Assembly (NCBI GenBank): GCA_905221605.1
Contig: CAJNDS010001413.1
Coordinates: forward strand, 251,501-315,500
Direction: 5' to 3'
Source: Symbiodinium natans
Lineage: Eukaryota; Sar; Dinophyceae; Suessiales; Symbiodiniaceae
Length of the DNA stretch: 64,000 bases
Shown here: positions 20,111-30,580 of the stretch, piece after piece
Layout of the letters: each line of letters begins with the position of its first letter
How positions within the stretch are numbered: position 1 is the first letter of the stretch
Notes under the pieces: model-generated
What the model was told of the DNA's origin: nothing
The model's database searches: none
What the model saw: only the letters and a program-made list of their open reading frames with translations
Position numbers and translations under genes: made by a program

Positions 20111-21130
20111 GAAAGCGCTGTGTCCATTTCCAAAATGGGGACATTGTTGAGGAAGGTCCGCCATATTGAGTTAAGAGCCGCTTTTCTCCAGGAACTTGTC
20201 CAGCTTGGAAGATTCACGATTGAGCACATACCAGGTGCTGTCAACCCGGCAGATGCTCTAACAAAAAGCCCAACTAACGACAGTTTGGTCAGCTTGTGCG
20301 AGGCTTGTGGCCTCATTCCGGAACCAGTCCATTGGAAAGAGAAAAATTCCGGAACCAGCGTTTCTGTTACGTTTAAAGAGCCCAATAAACCAGCAGATGA
20401 AGTCTGCGAACTGAACGTCCCTGTTTCTTGGCGAGCCGCAGCAGAGAAGGTAGCAAGGAACCAGGCTTCTTATGTTGTGGTTGAGCTCTGCTGTGAAGAA
20501 GGAAGCTCTTTGTCAAAAGCTTGCTCGAAGAATCCTTGTATCGCGTATTTTGGAGTGACGAAGCAAGTGGATCTGTTAAGTGAAAACGGATACCAGCTTC
20601 TCAAAGAAGTCTTTAGCGTGTTACTTCAGGAAGGGGTGAAGGTGTATGTGCACTTGTCTACGCCGTGTTCGGCTGGGTGCGGACTTCGTCATTTGAGATT
20701 TCGAAAAGGTGGACAGTCCTACGCCAGGTGGCGGGAGTCTCTTTTGGTCCACAAGAGGTCTTGGCGAAGGATTTGGAACCTTCTCCGTCCGTACGCGAAC
20801 TGTCCGCGTCTTCTTCTTTCTCACGAGTGGCCAGCTAGATCTGACTTGTGGAATGAAACGGTCTTTAGGTCTGTAAGTCAACGTCTTGGTCTTGCGAAGG
20901 GATGTGTCGTCGATCGCTGTTGCTTCGAGAAGGGTTCTGAAAGAGCCTGGAAGAGATGGTGGTTTTGTAGTAACTCTTCGAATTTCATCAACAGTATGGC
21001 TAGGAACCGCTGTGATGAGAGCCACCAACACATCCACCTTCAGCTCCCGGCGTCAGGTGTGTACCCTGAGCTGTTAGGAGAAGAAATGCTGAAGGGTGCG
21101 AGACGAGCTATGGAAGAAGACAGGACTTGA
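20111..21130 (+). CDS. RNase H end plus a C-terminal ELCCE / STPC domain
   Basis: The frame opens with RHIELRAAFLQELVQLG and HIPGAVNPADALTKSP, the standard end of copia RNase H. It then extends about 230 residues further. The extra domain shows VVVELCCEEGSS, VYVHLSTPCSAGC, LLLSHEWPARSDLW, LGLAKGCVVDRC, KRWWFCSNS and RNRCDESHQH. A G/C-rich first loop after a hydrophobic strand and a strand ending in a PC motif recall Rossmann methyltransferases such as cytosine-5 DNA methyltransferases, but I cannot see a complete motif set, so this is a hypothesis. Retrotransposon capture of DNA methyltransferases has been reported in dinoflagellates. Confidence 0.7.
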   Translation, partial: ESAVSISKMGTLLRKVRHIELRAAFLQELVQLGRFTIEHIPGAVNPADALTKSPTNDSLVSLCEACGLIPEPVHWKEKNSGTSVSVTFKEPNKPADEVCELNVPVSWRAAAEKVARNQASYVVVELCCEEGSSLSKACSKNPCIAYFGVTKQVDLLSENGYQLLKEVFSVLLQEGVKVYVHLSTPCSAGCGLRHLRFRKGGQSYARWRESLLVHKRSWRRIWNLLRPYANCPRLLLSHEWPARSDLWNETVFRSVSQRLGLAKGCVVDRCCFEKGSERAWKRWWFCSNSSNFINSMARNRCDESHQHIHLQLPASGVYPELLGEEMLKGARRAMEEDRT

Positions 21131-21151
21131 GGACGCAACTGTTGCAGGCAT

Positions 21152-21158
21152 GAGGGGG
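21152..21158 (+). other. Polypurine tract
   Basis: GAGGGGG immediately precedes TGTGAAAG, which begins like an LTR (TG). It follows the stop of the pol frame by about 20 nt, the usual position for plus-strand priming. Confidence 0.7.
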
Positions 21159-21176
21159 TGTGAAAGTTTTTGACTT
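21159..21176 (+). repeat. First 18 bp of the 3' LTR
   Basis: TGTGAAAGTTTTTGACTT. The last 15 bp recur at 23765-23779, where the LTR continues. The LTR is therefore interrupted here by an insertion. Confidence 0.7.
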
Positions 21177-22575
21177 TGACTGGCTCAAGCTTTCGGCTCA
21201 ACCCCGGTGGGGTGCCTTTGGTAGGGAGTTGGTAGCTGTCAACGAGCCTCGGGGCCCAAATCTGCGTGGGGGAACAGGCCCTTGGTCCAATCCCAGCTTG
21301 ACCAACTTGTGCCATGGCTGAGCTTAGGGTGTTCGCCTCCCTTTTGTCTCCACAGTCAGGAACCGCTGCTCACCGTCGGGGGTTCGCCTCCGTTGCAAGG
21401 GTGCATTGCATCCTAGGCCAGTCCCAGCCGGCGGGACGCAAGTTCCGGAGCGGGTGGCAATCTCTCGGGGGGGCTCACCTCCAGGAAAGCTTGAGTTTGA
21501 ATAAGCACCAGCGCTTGGTGCCCCTAAACTTACTGCTTTTTCCCCAAAGTTTTGCTTTGTTTTCCTTTGCCACTTTGCACTGCTTGCAGTCATGCATGCC
21601 GCTGCATTCCTGAGATCATGCCGCCCACTGGCAGGAGAGCAGATGGGGGCAAGGTCTTCGCCAATGGTCACTTTTGGTTGTCTCTTGGGTTTAGGATTGC
21701 ATGCATGCTTGGCGCTGGCAAGTTTGGTGGCAAGCGTGGGGACCATCCTGTGTGGTTGAGGCTCCTTAGGGGGGTCCCTTGGCTTCTTTGGGAGGGTTTA
21801 GGGTGTTGTTGAGGTTACCTATGTGTGGGCCACAAGTGTGCTGCCACCTCTGGCTATACCAGTACCATAATTACTGAAATTTTGTGCATCAACTCAGGCG
21901 CTATGCACTCTGGACATGCAGGAAGCACTCATCTCTCCAGCCTCTGGGAGGATCTTCCTCAGCGCCCAGGTCCTCCACTAAAGGGCCATGCAGTTACGTC
22001 CTTGAGTTGGGGGGCCAGCCCTGCCACCTGTGCAGGGTTTTGGAACAAGTGCAGGAGTTGCTACGGGCTCTTGCCTCCCTATCGCTTGGCGTTGGCAGAA
22101 CCAAGTGTGGGATCCTCCTCTTACTTGTTGTTTTTATAGTTTCGGGCATGCAGGTACCCAGGAGTGTCCAGACCGTGAGTCCTGCCTGTGCTGCAAGCCA
22201 AGCCAACAGTGGGTGTGTTTCATGGCTGGTGCGGCGTGGTTCCCGCGCTTGTTGAGGGGAGCGTCGACACCTGCGCGTGTGGAGGGGTGCGTTTGCCCTC
22301 GCGCTTAGTTTGAGGGCTTAGCACCGGCCTTGACGTGCAGTCACCTAGGTTTGGATCTTGCAATTGCCCAGGGTGGTTGGTTGGGTTTAAGGTCACCTTT
22401 GAGAGCGTATACCGGCCCACTTCGCCGGGGGCCTTTCCCAGCCACAGTGCAAAGGCAGTGCGCGCTTCTCTGTCTTCGTGCAGACCCAGTCATTACAGTC
22501 CAGGCACCGTTTTCTGTCCTTTTACTGCCAAACAAGTCGTTCCTGCTATTTTGGGGTTTAGGATGACACGCTGAG

Positions 22576-22856
22576 CCCCAAATAGCAACATGATGTTGCT
22601 GGTGTAGGAATTCGCCAAGGTTTTTGGCCAAATTTCCTTTTCTGCACAAAATCATTGAAGTTGGCCCGCCAGCATCAAAGATCTTCGACATCGAGTCGAG
22701 CGTGCATTGCAGGGCCAAATAGCAACATTACGTTGCTGGTAGAGGAAATCGCCACGGCTTTTTTGGTCAAATTTCCTTTTCTGCACAAAATCATTGAATT
22801 TGGCCCGCCCGCACCAAAGATCTTCACCATCGAGTCGAACGTACATTGCAGGGCCT
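22576..22856. repeat. Two tandem copies of about 140 bp within the insertion
   Basis: Both copies contain CCAAATAGCAACAT, TTTCCTTTTCTGCACAAAAT and CATTGCAGGGCC. Start of copy two is at about 22714. Confidence 0.85.
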
Positions 22857-22866
22857 GGACGCTGGC

Positions 22867-23100
22867 TTTTCCTCCCCGGCTGGAGGTAAGTTTGGCCAAC
22901 ATGTGGCCTTGATGGCCACTCTGCTGCCCGTGGCATGCACGCGAGGGCAGTACTTCCACTCCTTTCCCCGTCTTTGGGGTGGTTTTCCCTCCCCGTTTGG
23001 AGGTAATTTTGGCAGACAGGGGGCCTTTATGGCCACTCTGCTGCCTGTGTTCAAGAATGCAAGGGCAGTGCGCCACTCCACTGCCCGTCAATGGGGTGGA
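22867..23100. repeat. Two tandem copies of about 116 bp within the insertion
   Basis: Shared words are TGGAGGTAA, TTTGGC/TTTTGGC, ATGGCCACTCTGCTGCC and AGGGCAGT. Copy two starts at about 22982. Confidence 0.8.
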
Positions 23101-23764
23101 TTTTGGTTGGTAGAGGTAGCCGAGTGCCCAGAGCTGCTGCGGCATGGGTGCTCTGGCCCCTGTTAGTAAGAGCGAGAACGCAGGGGCCACCTCGTTGCAG
23201 CAGGGTTTTGGGGCGTCGTTCCCAGCGCCTCCATAGTCGATGGGAAAGCGTCGCTCCCTGCGCCTAAAATTGGGGGGAGTGCGTGGTCCCCGCGCTTAAC
23301 TACAAATTGAGGGGACAAAACCCTGCTGCGCCAGTTAACGTCCAGCCCAGAGAAGGTGAGCTGAAGGCCCCCCGCCCCCAGGCCTTGGGGGTTCTCCTCC
23401 CTGCCAAGTGCATTGGGGCGGGGCAGCAACACAGGAGGCCTAGCCCTGTATAGTGCAGTTCCAAGTTGAAGAAGACGCTGGGGGTTGACCATTCAGAGTC
23501 CCTCCATTTGATGGCATAGGTCCTGTAGCCTGTAGTGACCAAGGCTTTCTTTTCTCACCTCATTTTTCCTGTGGGATTTTGGGCTCAGCACCGGCCTGGA
23601 AAGCGCCCGGGTAAGCAGTGCCGTAGGCAAGCACGCCTAGTCACAACGACTGTGGGTGTGTAGGCTGTAGGTGTCAAAACCCTTTTCCCCCAGGCCTGGC
23701 TCAAGGTAGCCGCCCGGGTTTCTTAGGATTGCCGTTTCGGCGGCCGCGCTTCGCGCTTCGAGAA

Positions 23765-24313
23765 GAAAGTTTTTGACTTCCTTGTGAGTGCCTTTACAGT
23801 TGACAGGATGTCTTGCACATGTGACATGAACCACGAGTTTGCATTGCGTGAGTTGAGAACTGTGCTTGAACCGTTTGTTTTGTGTTAGCAGAAACAGGCA
23901 TGGACATAGCATGTTTGGAGCTTGGCTTGAAAGTGTTTCTTGCTTTGAGCTTGACGTGAGATGCTTGGAGTGTGCATGATGAGCAGAGAAGCACTCGAGA
24001 TGCTTTAGGAGCATCCTTGAAGAAGTGCGTGTTGCTCTGAGTTTGCTCTTCAAACCTTGGCCGCCGACCCTCGCTTCGCTCGTGTCGTCGTACTGAGGTT
24101 CGAGCAGAGTGGCTGTGCACTTGTATGCTTGTTTTGCTGAAGCACGGAAGTCCTGAGAAGCATTAGGACGTTTGCTTGTGTTCCTCCTTTGTTTAACAAA
24201 GTTGAGATGGAATTCACGAAAGTGAAGCTGCGCTGACTCTGCGAGAGACTTGCCGAACACCTCTGGTGTTTTGGCTCAAGCGTGGAGTGAAAAAGAGCTC
24301 TGCGTTTTTCACA
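23765..24313 (+). repeat. 3' LTR remainder
   Basis: Continues from GAAAGTTTTTGACTT to TTCACA, about 549 bp, so a complete LTR is near 550 bp. Its first part matches 11047-11225 inverted and its second part matches 11679-12018 directly. It carries TTTTGGCTCAAG at 24269-24280. Confidence 0.85.
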
Positions 24314-24489
24314 CAAAGACCGCAGTTTCAAGGTTTCAAAGCGGAAAAGCGAAATTGTGGACAACATTTAAGAGAAACACTTTTAAGAGAAGATCGAGAC
24401 CCTTAAACACAAGTTTCAAGAGAAGTTAAGTGCTCTGCCGTCAAACCAAATGTGGATTGCAAAGTATAAGGCAAAAGCCCGAAAGACGG
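24314..24489. other. Flank downstream of the LTR
   Basis: No gene. Contains GACCGCAGTTT, a word of the 5-kb hairpin repeat, and GACGGCAGTTTCGAGG near 24483. Confidence 0.4.
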
Positions 24490-24832
24490 CAGTTTCGAGG
24501 TTTAAGGCTTTAAAGGAAGCTTAAAGGGGACTTGAAGGAAGGTCTTAAGGGGGCCTTGGGGGGGGCTTAAAGGGGAGCTTAAGGGGAACTTAAGGGGGGG
24601 CTTGAAGAGGGCTTAAAGGGGGCTTTAAAAGGGGCTTTAAGGCGGACTTAAGGGGGTCAAGGGGGCTTTAAGAAAGATAAAGGAGCTTAAAGGAAAGTTT
24701 AAAAAGGGACTTTAAGAAAGCTTTGAAGGGGGCTTAAAGTCAGAGAGGGGGGCTGAAGGGGGGCGCAAGAAGACTTTGGAAAAGGGCTTAAAGGGGCTGA
24801 AAAAAGGGAGCTTAAGGGCGACTCTCAACATA
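24490..24832. repeat. G-rich CTTAAAGGGG repeat, block 1
   Basis: Irregular array of GGGGGCTTAAAG-type words on the plus strand. G runs of 4-7 are frequent, so G-quadruplex formation is plausible. Confidence 0.85.
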
Positions 24833-24837
24833 ACTTC

Positions 24838-25072
24838 AGCTTGAAGAAATTCCACCTCCTTAAATCTTGTTTTGTTTTTTGGATTTTGTTCTTTGAAACA
24901 AGAAGTATTCTAAATTCCACTTTCTCTCAAATCTTGTTTTGTTTTTTTTTGGTTTTATTCTTCAAAACCAGAGAATTAAGACTTTTTTTAAAAGGGAAGC
25001 TTAGGGCAATTCCACCCCGCTCGTTTCTTTTTTTTTCTGTTTATTACTTAAGTTTTAAGAAGCAGAGAGTTT
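24838..25072. repeat. AATTCCAC...TCTTGTTTTG repeat, block 1
   Basis: Two to three diverged units: AAATTCCAC followed by CTC-rich sequence, then TCTTGTTTTGTTTTTT and an AGAAG/AGAG end. The same unit recurs at 26945-27195. Confidence 0.65.
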
Positions 25073-25290
25073 ATAGCAGTGACGTGGCGCGGGCTAAGCC
25101 AAAAAGCCCATGTTTTTTTTTTAAAGATGATTTATATGCTTCCACGCAAAGCTTGCCCGGCAGAAAAAAGCGGAGAGTTGGGCGGGCGCAGTTCTCTCAT
25201 TTTATAGCAGTGACGTGGCGCGGAACTAAGCCAAGAACCCCATGTTTTGTTTTGTTTTGGACATGATTGTATGCTTCCACGTAATTTTGC
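25073..25290. repeat. Two copies of a repeat of about 130 bp
   Basis: TATAGCAGTGACGTGGCGCG occurs at about 25073 and 25203, followed in both by AAGCC, CCCATGTTTT and TATGCTTCCACG. Confidence 0.85.
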
Positions 25291-25339
25291 CTGGCTTAAA
25301 CAAGTAAAGGGTTGGAGGAACGCAGGCCTCCCTCCAATT

Positions 25340-25715
25340 TGCAAACACGATGCATTAGGCCTTTTAAACTGCTGCCGAAATTTCTCCACCAAAGATCCAG
25401 CAGGTAGTAGCCTCTTAGACGTTAAACAGCTACTCGAACCCTCCACAAAAGGCCCAGCAAGCATTTGGCCCTTAAACTGCCACAGAAGGCCCAGCAAGTG
25501 TTGCGCCTTTCAAAATGCTGCCCAAACCCTTCATAAAAGGCCTAGCAAGTATTACGCTTTTTAAACTGCTTGTCAACAAACCCTCTAAAAAAGGCCCAGC
25601 AAGCACTTTTACTGCTGCCTAAACCTCCGCAGAAGTTTACGCTTCTTAAATTGCTGTCCAAAGGCCCAGCAAGTGTTAGGCGTTTTAAACTGCTGCCTAA
25701 ACCTCCACAGAGGGG
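25340..25715. repeat. Degenerate tandem repeat with AAGGCCCAGCAAG
   Basis: About seven to eight units of roughly 40-65 bp, each with GGCCCAGCAAG, a CTTTTAAACTGCTGCC-type word and AAACCCTCCAC. Confidence 0.8.
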
Positions 25716-26000
25716 GAAGCTTAGAGGAGAGGCTTCAAGAGGCTTAAAGGGAGCTTTAAGGGGAGGCTTAAGGGGGAGGCTTAAGGGAGGCTTAAAGGGG
25801 GGTTTAAGGGGGGGGTTAAGGGGGAGCTTAAGGGGGAGCTTGAGGGGGGGGCTGGGCTTAACGGGGGGCTTAAGGGCTTTGACCCTTTGCAACCCCCCCC
25901 CCCCCAAGGGACCCCCTTTGCAGGGACCCTTTGAAGGGGGCTTCAGCGGGGCTTAAAGGGGGGCTTAAAGGGGGGCTTAAGGGGCATTCTCCTGCTTTCT
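25716..26000. repeat. G-rich CTTAAAGGGG repeat, block 2
   Basis: Same unit type as 24490-24832 with a C run at about 25894. The plus-strand open frame of K/G/L/R residues over it is an artefact. Confidence 0.85.
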
Positions 26001-26679
26001 TTGGCTTGTGTTGTTGTTCTCCTGCAGAGATTGGGCGTAGGCCTCCGTCGGAGTTATGACGCGACACTCTTTGTATCCCCAAGGCTTTTTCGAAGTGCTG
26101 GAACAGGCACATCCACGGGCAGCAGAGCATCTTCCCAAAGCAAGATGGGCCACCTTCACCTGCTGGAGCGCCAGCGTGTTCACGGCGCACAACGATGTGG
26201 TGCTAGAACCGGTTAGAGTGGTTCAGGGGGGGGCCAGTGCCAATGTTAGGACCCCTCCACGCCATCGAGACTGACAGAGCGGCGCCACCACAGACACGGC
26301 ATTGTGATTGGCCTGTCAGCTTTGTAGGAACGCAGGCCTGCAAAAGATCATTCCAAAGAGCGAGGATGAGAGTGCAGAAACGCATTTCCGAGGGGAAGGC
26401 TGGTGAAACCATGCACAAGGGTAGATTAGTTTCACTGAAGGCAGACGACCTGGAGCAATCGACTGGCTCGAAGGTAGCTCACAACAACGACTTCACCTCG
26501 GAGTTCAAATGAATGGGACTCCACGGGATGGATCTTCAAAGCCAGTGTGGAGAGCACGATGCCTATGTAGTGAAGCTGAGAGACCAGTGAATACGTTCAA
26601 TCCGGGCTGCCTGATCTCATCTTGGGCATCCAAGATGCTGAAAAAGCCGATGGTGGCTGAGGTACTGGCCTGCGGACCG
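26001..26679. other. Unassigned segment
   Basis: Several short open frames (e.g. 26237-26512 plus) without recognisable domains. No function assigned. Confidence 0.35.
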
Positions 26680-26933
26680 CGCATTCTCGCGTCGCTTCGC
26701 TCGTGAAGGTTCGAGCAGAGTGGCGTGCACTCGAGTGGTTGTGTTTGTTTTGCTGAAGCACAGAAGTCCTGAGAAGCATTAGGACGTTTGCATGTGTTCC
26801 TCCTTTGTTTAACAAAGTTGAGATGGAATTCACGAAAGTGAAGCTGCGCTGACTCTGCGAGAGACTTGCCGAACACCTTGTGTGTTTTGGCTCAAGCGTG
26901 GAGTGAAAACGAAAGTGCTCTGCGTTCTTCACA
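26680..26933 (+). mobile_element. Third LTR copy, truncated
   Basis: Starts within the LTR (TCGCTTCGCTCGTG) and continues collinearly to TTCACA. It contains TTTTGGCTCAAG at 26885-26896. No internal element sequence adjoins it, so it is a solo or fragmentary LTR. Confidence 0.85.
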
Positions 26934-26944
26934 AGAAGGGGCCT

Positions 26945-27195
26945 GAAGCCCCCTTCGAGAAGTATTCTTATTGTCCTTCGAAGCCGGAGAAGAAGAGAAG
27001 AGTAGAGAAGTATTCTAAATTCCACCCCCTTCGTTTCTTGTTGTTTTTCGAAGCCCTGTAGAAGAAGAGGAGAGAGAATTCTTCCAAATTCCACACTCTC
27101 AGATTCTTGTTGTCCTTCGAAGCCGAAGAAGAAGAGTATTCTGATTCCACTCTCTTAGTTTCTTATTGTCCTTCGAAGCCTTTAGAGAAGAGTAA
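26945..27195. repeat. TTCGAAGCC / AATTCCAC repeat, block 2
   Basis: Four to five units of about 60-75 bp: AAATTCCAC, TCTTGTTGT, CCTTCGAAGCC and AGAAGAAGAG. It resembles the 24.84-kb block. Confidence 0.75.
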
Positions 27196-29960
27196 AGCAG
27201 AGAATAGATCATAGGCTTTGACACATAGAGATTGTGGCAGCGTGCCAGCGTGTCCGGCGTTGCCAAAAGGCTTTGTCGCAGTTGTAAGCTGAAAGATCCT
27301 GGAAACGGGCAGGGCTCCGTTGTGAGGGAACCTGCTAGGGCGGCTTGGTGGCGTTTTGTGGTGCGGCCGCGTTGCAGCCGCAGCCATAGTTTTGTTGTGG
27401 CGCACTTGGATGTTTGAGCTTCTAACGATTTTGCTTGTTGAAGTGCGGCCTTCCGCTCAAGACTTCAGGAATGTAGTCACACAGCCGCTGGCACCTGCAC
27501 CGCAATCGCAACTTCCGAGCAACATCCGAAACAAGACGAATGCCTGCGTCCGAGTTTCTCTTGACCGAATCCGCCCAAAGGGATGGAGCCTGAACTTTTT
27601 AGCTTCGCACGAACCCTTTCGTAAAGCAGGCGAGTTCGTCTGCCTGCGTATGCCCTTGATACAGCAGATTCCCCAACTTTCCCTTGTTTTGACGGTACCA
27701 TCTCTCGAACTCCATCAAATTCAGAACCGAACTTGGGAGAGCTCAAGCATCAAGCCCGCTGCAGGCCACAACTGCGCGTTTTTAGGTTTGATTTCATTGA
27801 CATGCTTTAAGAAGTTGCACCATGACTGAAACGGCAATCACATCAGTCGGGATAATGTGATGTTTGTGGGAAGTTTTGTCGGGCTTGGGGACAGTCACTG
27901 AGGGAACGCAGGAATCCTGAGCCTTTTTTGAATTGGGGGGGCTTGGCGATAAGCGGCTATGCTGCGCTGGAACGGCTCAAGAGAACTGTGAGGCAATGAT
28001 TAGCCCCATAGTCAAAAGCTGAACACGCAGCCTGCCTATAGGCTTCAGGTTGGGGGTGTCTTCGGCTTGCAGAGCCCGAATGTCTTTCGTATAGAGATCC
28101 CGTGAAGATTAAGAGCTGAGTGTGCCCATGTGGCACACTTGGTGCCCCCTAGCCCGAGAACCAGTCTGCAGCTTTGATTCGGCAACAACAAGTTTTTAGC
28201 AAAGCATTGGTTTTGAGAATTGGTAGTTTAGGCTTCCACTCATTCCCTCCCAGATCTTCAGCAGCAAGCAGCAAGTCCAGCTTTCAACCGGCAGTATATG
28301 GGCAAGACATGGGAGGGCCGGCCGTGAGCCACCTAAAGCTGTGGTGCTTGGAGAAGGCTTGTTCTATTTGGAATGTCCTTTTGCCGGCTTTGGACGCTCA
28401 GCTCCTCTGCCTTGAAACCTGAAGCCATGGCACGTAAAATCAACGCCTTAACTTTGTTCGGACTGGAGGGCGTGTGGATTCTAGGACGTCTTTGTCAGGG
28501 AGGCTTTGACAAGAGTTCCGCGTTTTGATGTTTACAATACAAGGCCGAGGAAACAAGAATGCATGCCAACCTGCCTAGGTGTGAATGTAAATGTGCCTAG
28601 CTCTGAAGTGAATGTGCTGGAAGTCGCCATTCTGCCATGTTGACATCGTTTAAAACTTAGGATCAAACCGCCGGTTGCAAGCGTCCAAGATGCTCCAAGA
28701 TTCCCTAAAGATCCCGCTATGTCACTCAGGGACCTGATGGCCTAATGCCTCGAAAGCTCTGACCCAAGCAAGGGCACTCCTTCCGTGGAGGCTGCGCTCG
28801 ACACGATCGAGAACCAGCCGTCGCCCGGTCAGGAGCTTTCGTGTTTGCAGGGTTTGCTACCCCTTCTATACCCGACCTGAATTTCATGGCTTCCCCCCCA
28901 TTGCTGTACCTGTGGCATGCCTAGGTTTTATTTCTTCCTTGCTGAGTCACAAGAGCAGGTAAGCCCAGAACTTGACGACCAGCCCAAGCTTCACCAAAGC
29001 ACCACTTCGGCTGGGGGGGGGGGCGGGGGGGAAGGAAGTTCCAAGCCCAAACCCGACAATACACGGACAGCAACAGGAGGCAAGCCCCGACCCGAAATTG
29101 AGAGGAAACGTCGAACTAGATGGCTCTTCAGCATGGGTTCACACGGGCGGTGCTGGATCTAGGGCTCGTCGAACACCGAAGACTTGGTTTATGACTAGGC
29201 AAAACCAGAATTGAGTCCAGAACGTCAAGCCAGACAAATCGCAGTCCCAAAGCACAGCCCCAAGCCCCAACATCAAAACGCAGAACACGAGACGAAGCCT
29301 CAGAGCTCAACAAGTTGCAATGTGGCACTTAGCTCGAAGGACACACCCATTGGGCCGCTGCGCCTACAGGAGAGACATTGGCAACCCTGCGCCAATTCAG
29401 GAGGTATGAAAGTCATGAAAGTTGTTAAACATATTCGATGTCTTCAAGCTTTTCAATGTATTCATGGTTCTTGGAGTGTTAAAGTGTTTTTCATAGTGGT
29501 TAAAGTTATTGCATCGGCACAGGGACCACAAAACCCTTAACTCTCACACTTGTAACATCCAGTTTAAAGTAGAGGAGGTTAGGCTGGGAGAGTGTTTAGG
29601 AGCACTTTGCTATTGGGCTGCTACTGGCCCGCAAGCCTTGTAAGAGCAAGTGGCACCATGCTGTCAAGCAACGGCAGGCCCGACAATTTCTAGCTCCCGC
29701 CCCGCTGAACCTGCTCTTTGCGCTATTCCTGTTGCAGCATCATCAAAGTTTCAGCTTGTTTTAATCTCTGACCGCTGCACATATCCCTTTGGTCCTGGTT
29801 CCTCCCGAACTCGGTTTGATCGCCTACCAGCCAAGGCAAGCAAAGGCCCACGACGCGGCCGAGAAAGCCGCGGACCCGGGACGTGCATACATTTTACAAA
29901 GGGAGATCAAACTACAGAAAATGAAGCAAGGCAATTGTAAACGCTTGCGCGCGCCGCCTC
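27196..29960. other. No recognised gene
   Basis: Open frames up to 157 codons (27356-27829 plus) lack domains and have no clear splice context. G/C runs lie at 29010-29035. I cannot assign anything here. Confidence 0.35.
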
Positions 29961-30170
29961 AGGAAAGGAGGAAAGAGGGCTTCAAAAAAAAGGGAGGTCT
30001 AGGGACCCAGGGGGGTTTCAGGGTGGGTTTCAGGGGGGGGGGTGTCCGGTCCAAAACACTCGACCGGTTTGCAGCTCCTCCAAGCGATGTGGGGGGAGGG
30101 GGGTGCGTCACAAAATTTGGCATGGGGGAAGGGTGGGTTTGGGGGGAAGGAGGCCGGATCCGTGTCTGCT
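29961..30170. repeat. G-rich tract before the gap
   Basis: Many GGGG runs, typical of sequence that breaks assembly. Confidence 0.6.
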
Positions 30171-30270
30171 NNNNNNNNNNNNNNNNNNNNNNNNNNNNNN
30201 NNNNNNNNNNNNNNNNNNNNNNNNNNNNNNNNNNNNNNNNNNNNNNNNNNNNNNNNNNNNNNNNNNNNNN
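30171..30270. other. Assembly gap, 100 N
   Basis: Exactly 100 undetermined bases, the usual placeholder for a gap of unknown size. Order across the gap should be treated as scaffolding, not sequence. Confidence 1.
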
Positions 30271-30580
30271 CATCGATTAATTTGAACAAAATTCTAATTA
30301 ATCTGATTTTTGAAGCTCTTGCCAAATCACTCTCGACTAAACGCTTGATTTCCAAGACATCATTTCGATACTTACTCCTAGGGAGTAACGTCCGGCCCGA
30401 TTGACAATCGAAAAAATTTCTTGAGGGAATTCTTGGACCAGAATCCTAATGAGGAACCCATGGACGAGATATTTCGTATTATCATCTATCAAATAGTTAA
30501 CGCCGAGATCCTTGTTTTTCTTCGTGCCTATATCGGTGACCATTTGATAGGGAAGAGAGAGTTCCATATGTGAGCCATGG
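30271..30580 (+). other. AT-rich fragment with a short unknown reading frame
   Basis: Base composition drops to AT-rich right after the gap. One plus-strand frame, about 30412-30571, reads NFLREFLDQNPNEEPMDEIF and ends in a stop; its codon use differs from all neighbours. I do not recognise the protein. The segment resembles the AT-rich island at 35.5-36.8 kb in style. Confidence 0.4.

Larger units (their letters stand above)
21177..23764. mobile_element. 2.6-kb insertion in the 3' LTR flanked by a 15-bp direct repeat
   Basis: The flanks share GAAAGTTTTTGACTT (21162-21176 and 23765-23779), the expected mark of a target-site duplication. The left edge begins TGACTGGCTCAAG, again with the SL-like 3' end. 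The interior is GC-rich and has no recognised protein. No terminal inverted repeat and no terminal poly-A is visible. A retroposed transcript or a non-autonomous element is possible. Confidence 0.65.
11679..24313 (+). mobile_element. Ty1/copia LTR retrotransposon, degenerate, with nested insertion
   Basis: Order is LTR, primer-binding site, gag with zinc knuckle, aspartic protease, integrase, reverse transcriptase, RNase H, polypurine tract, LTR. Integrase before RT is the copia order. At least three frame changes break the polyprotein, the 5' LTR is rearranged, and the 3' LTR is split by a 2.6-kb insertion, so the copy is inactive. Distinctive parts are a C-terminal domain after RNase H, an embedded ORF between protease and integrase, and a motif equal to the SL 3' end in the LTR. 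Confidence 0.92.

Noticed and set aside
25570-25956. K/G/L-rich frame and its P/L-rich antisense
   Set aside because: Product of the CTTAAAGGGG repeat.
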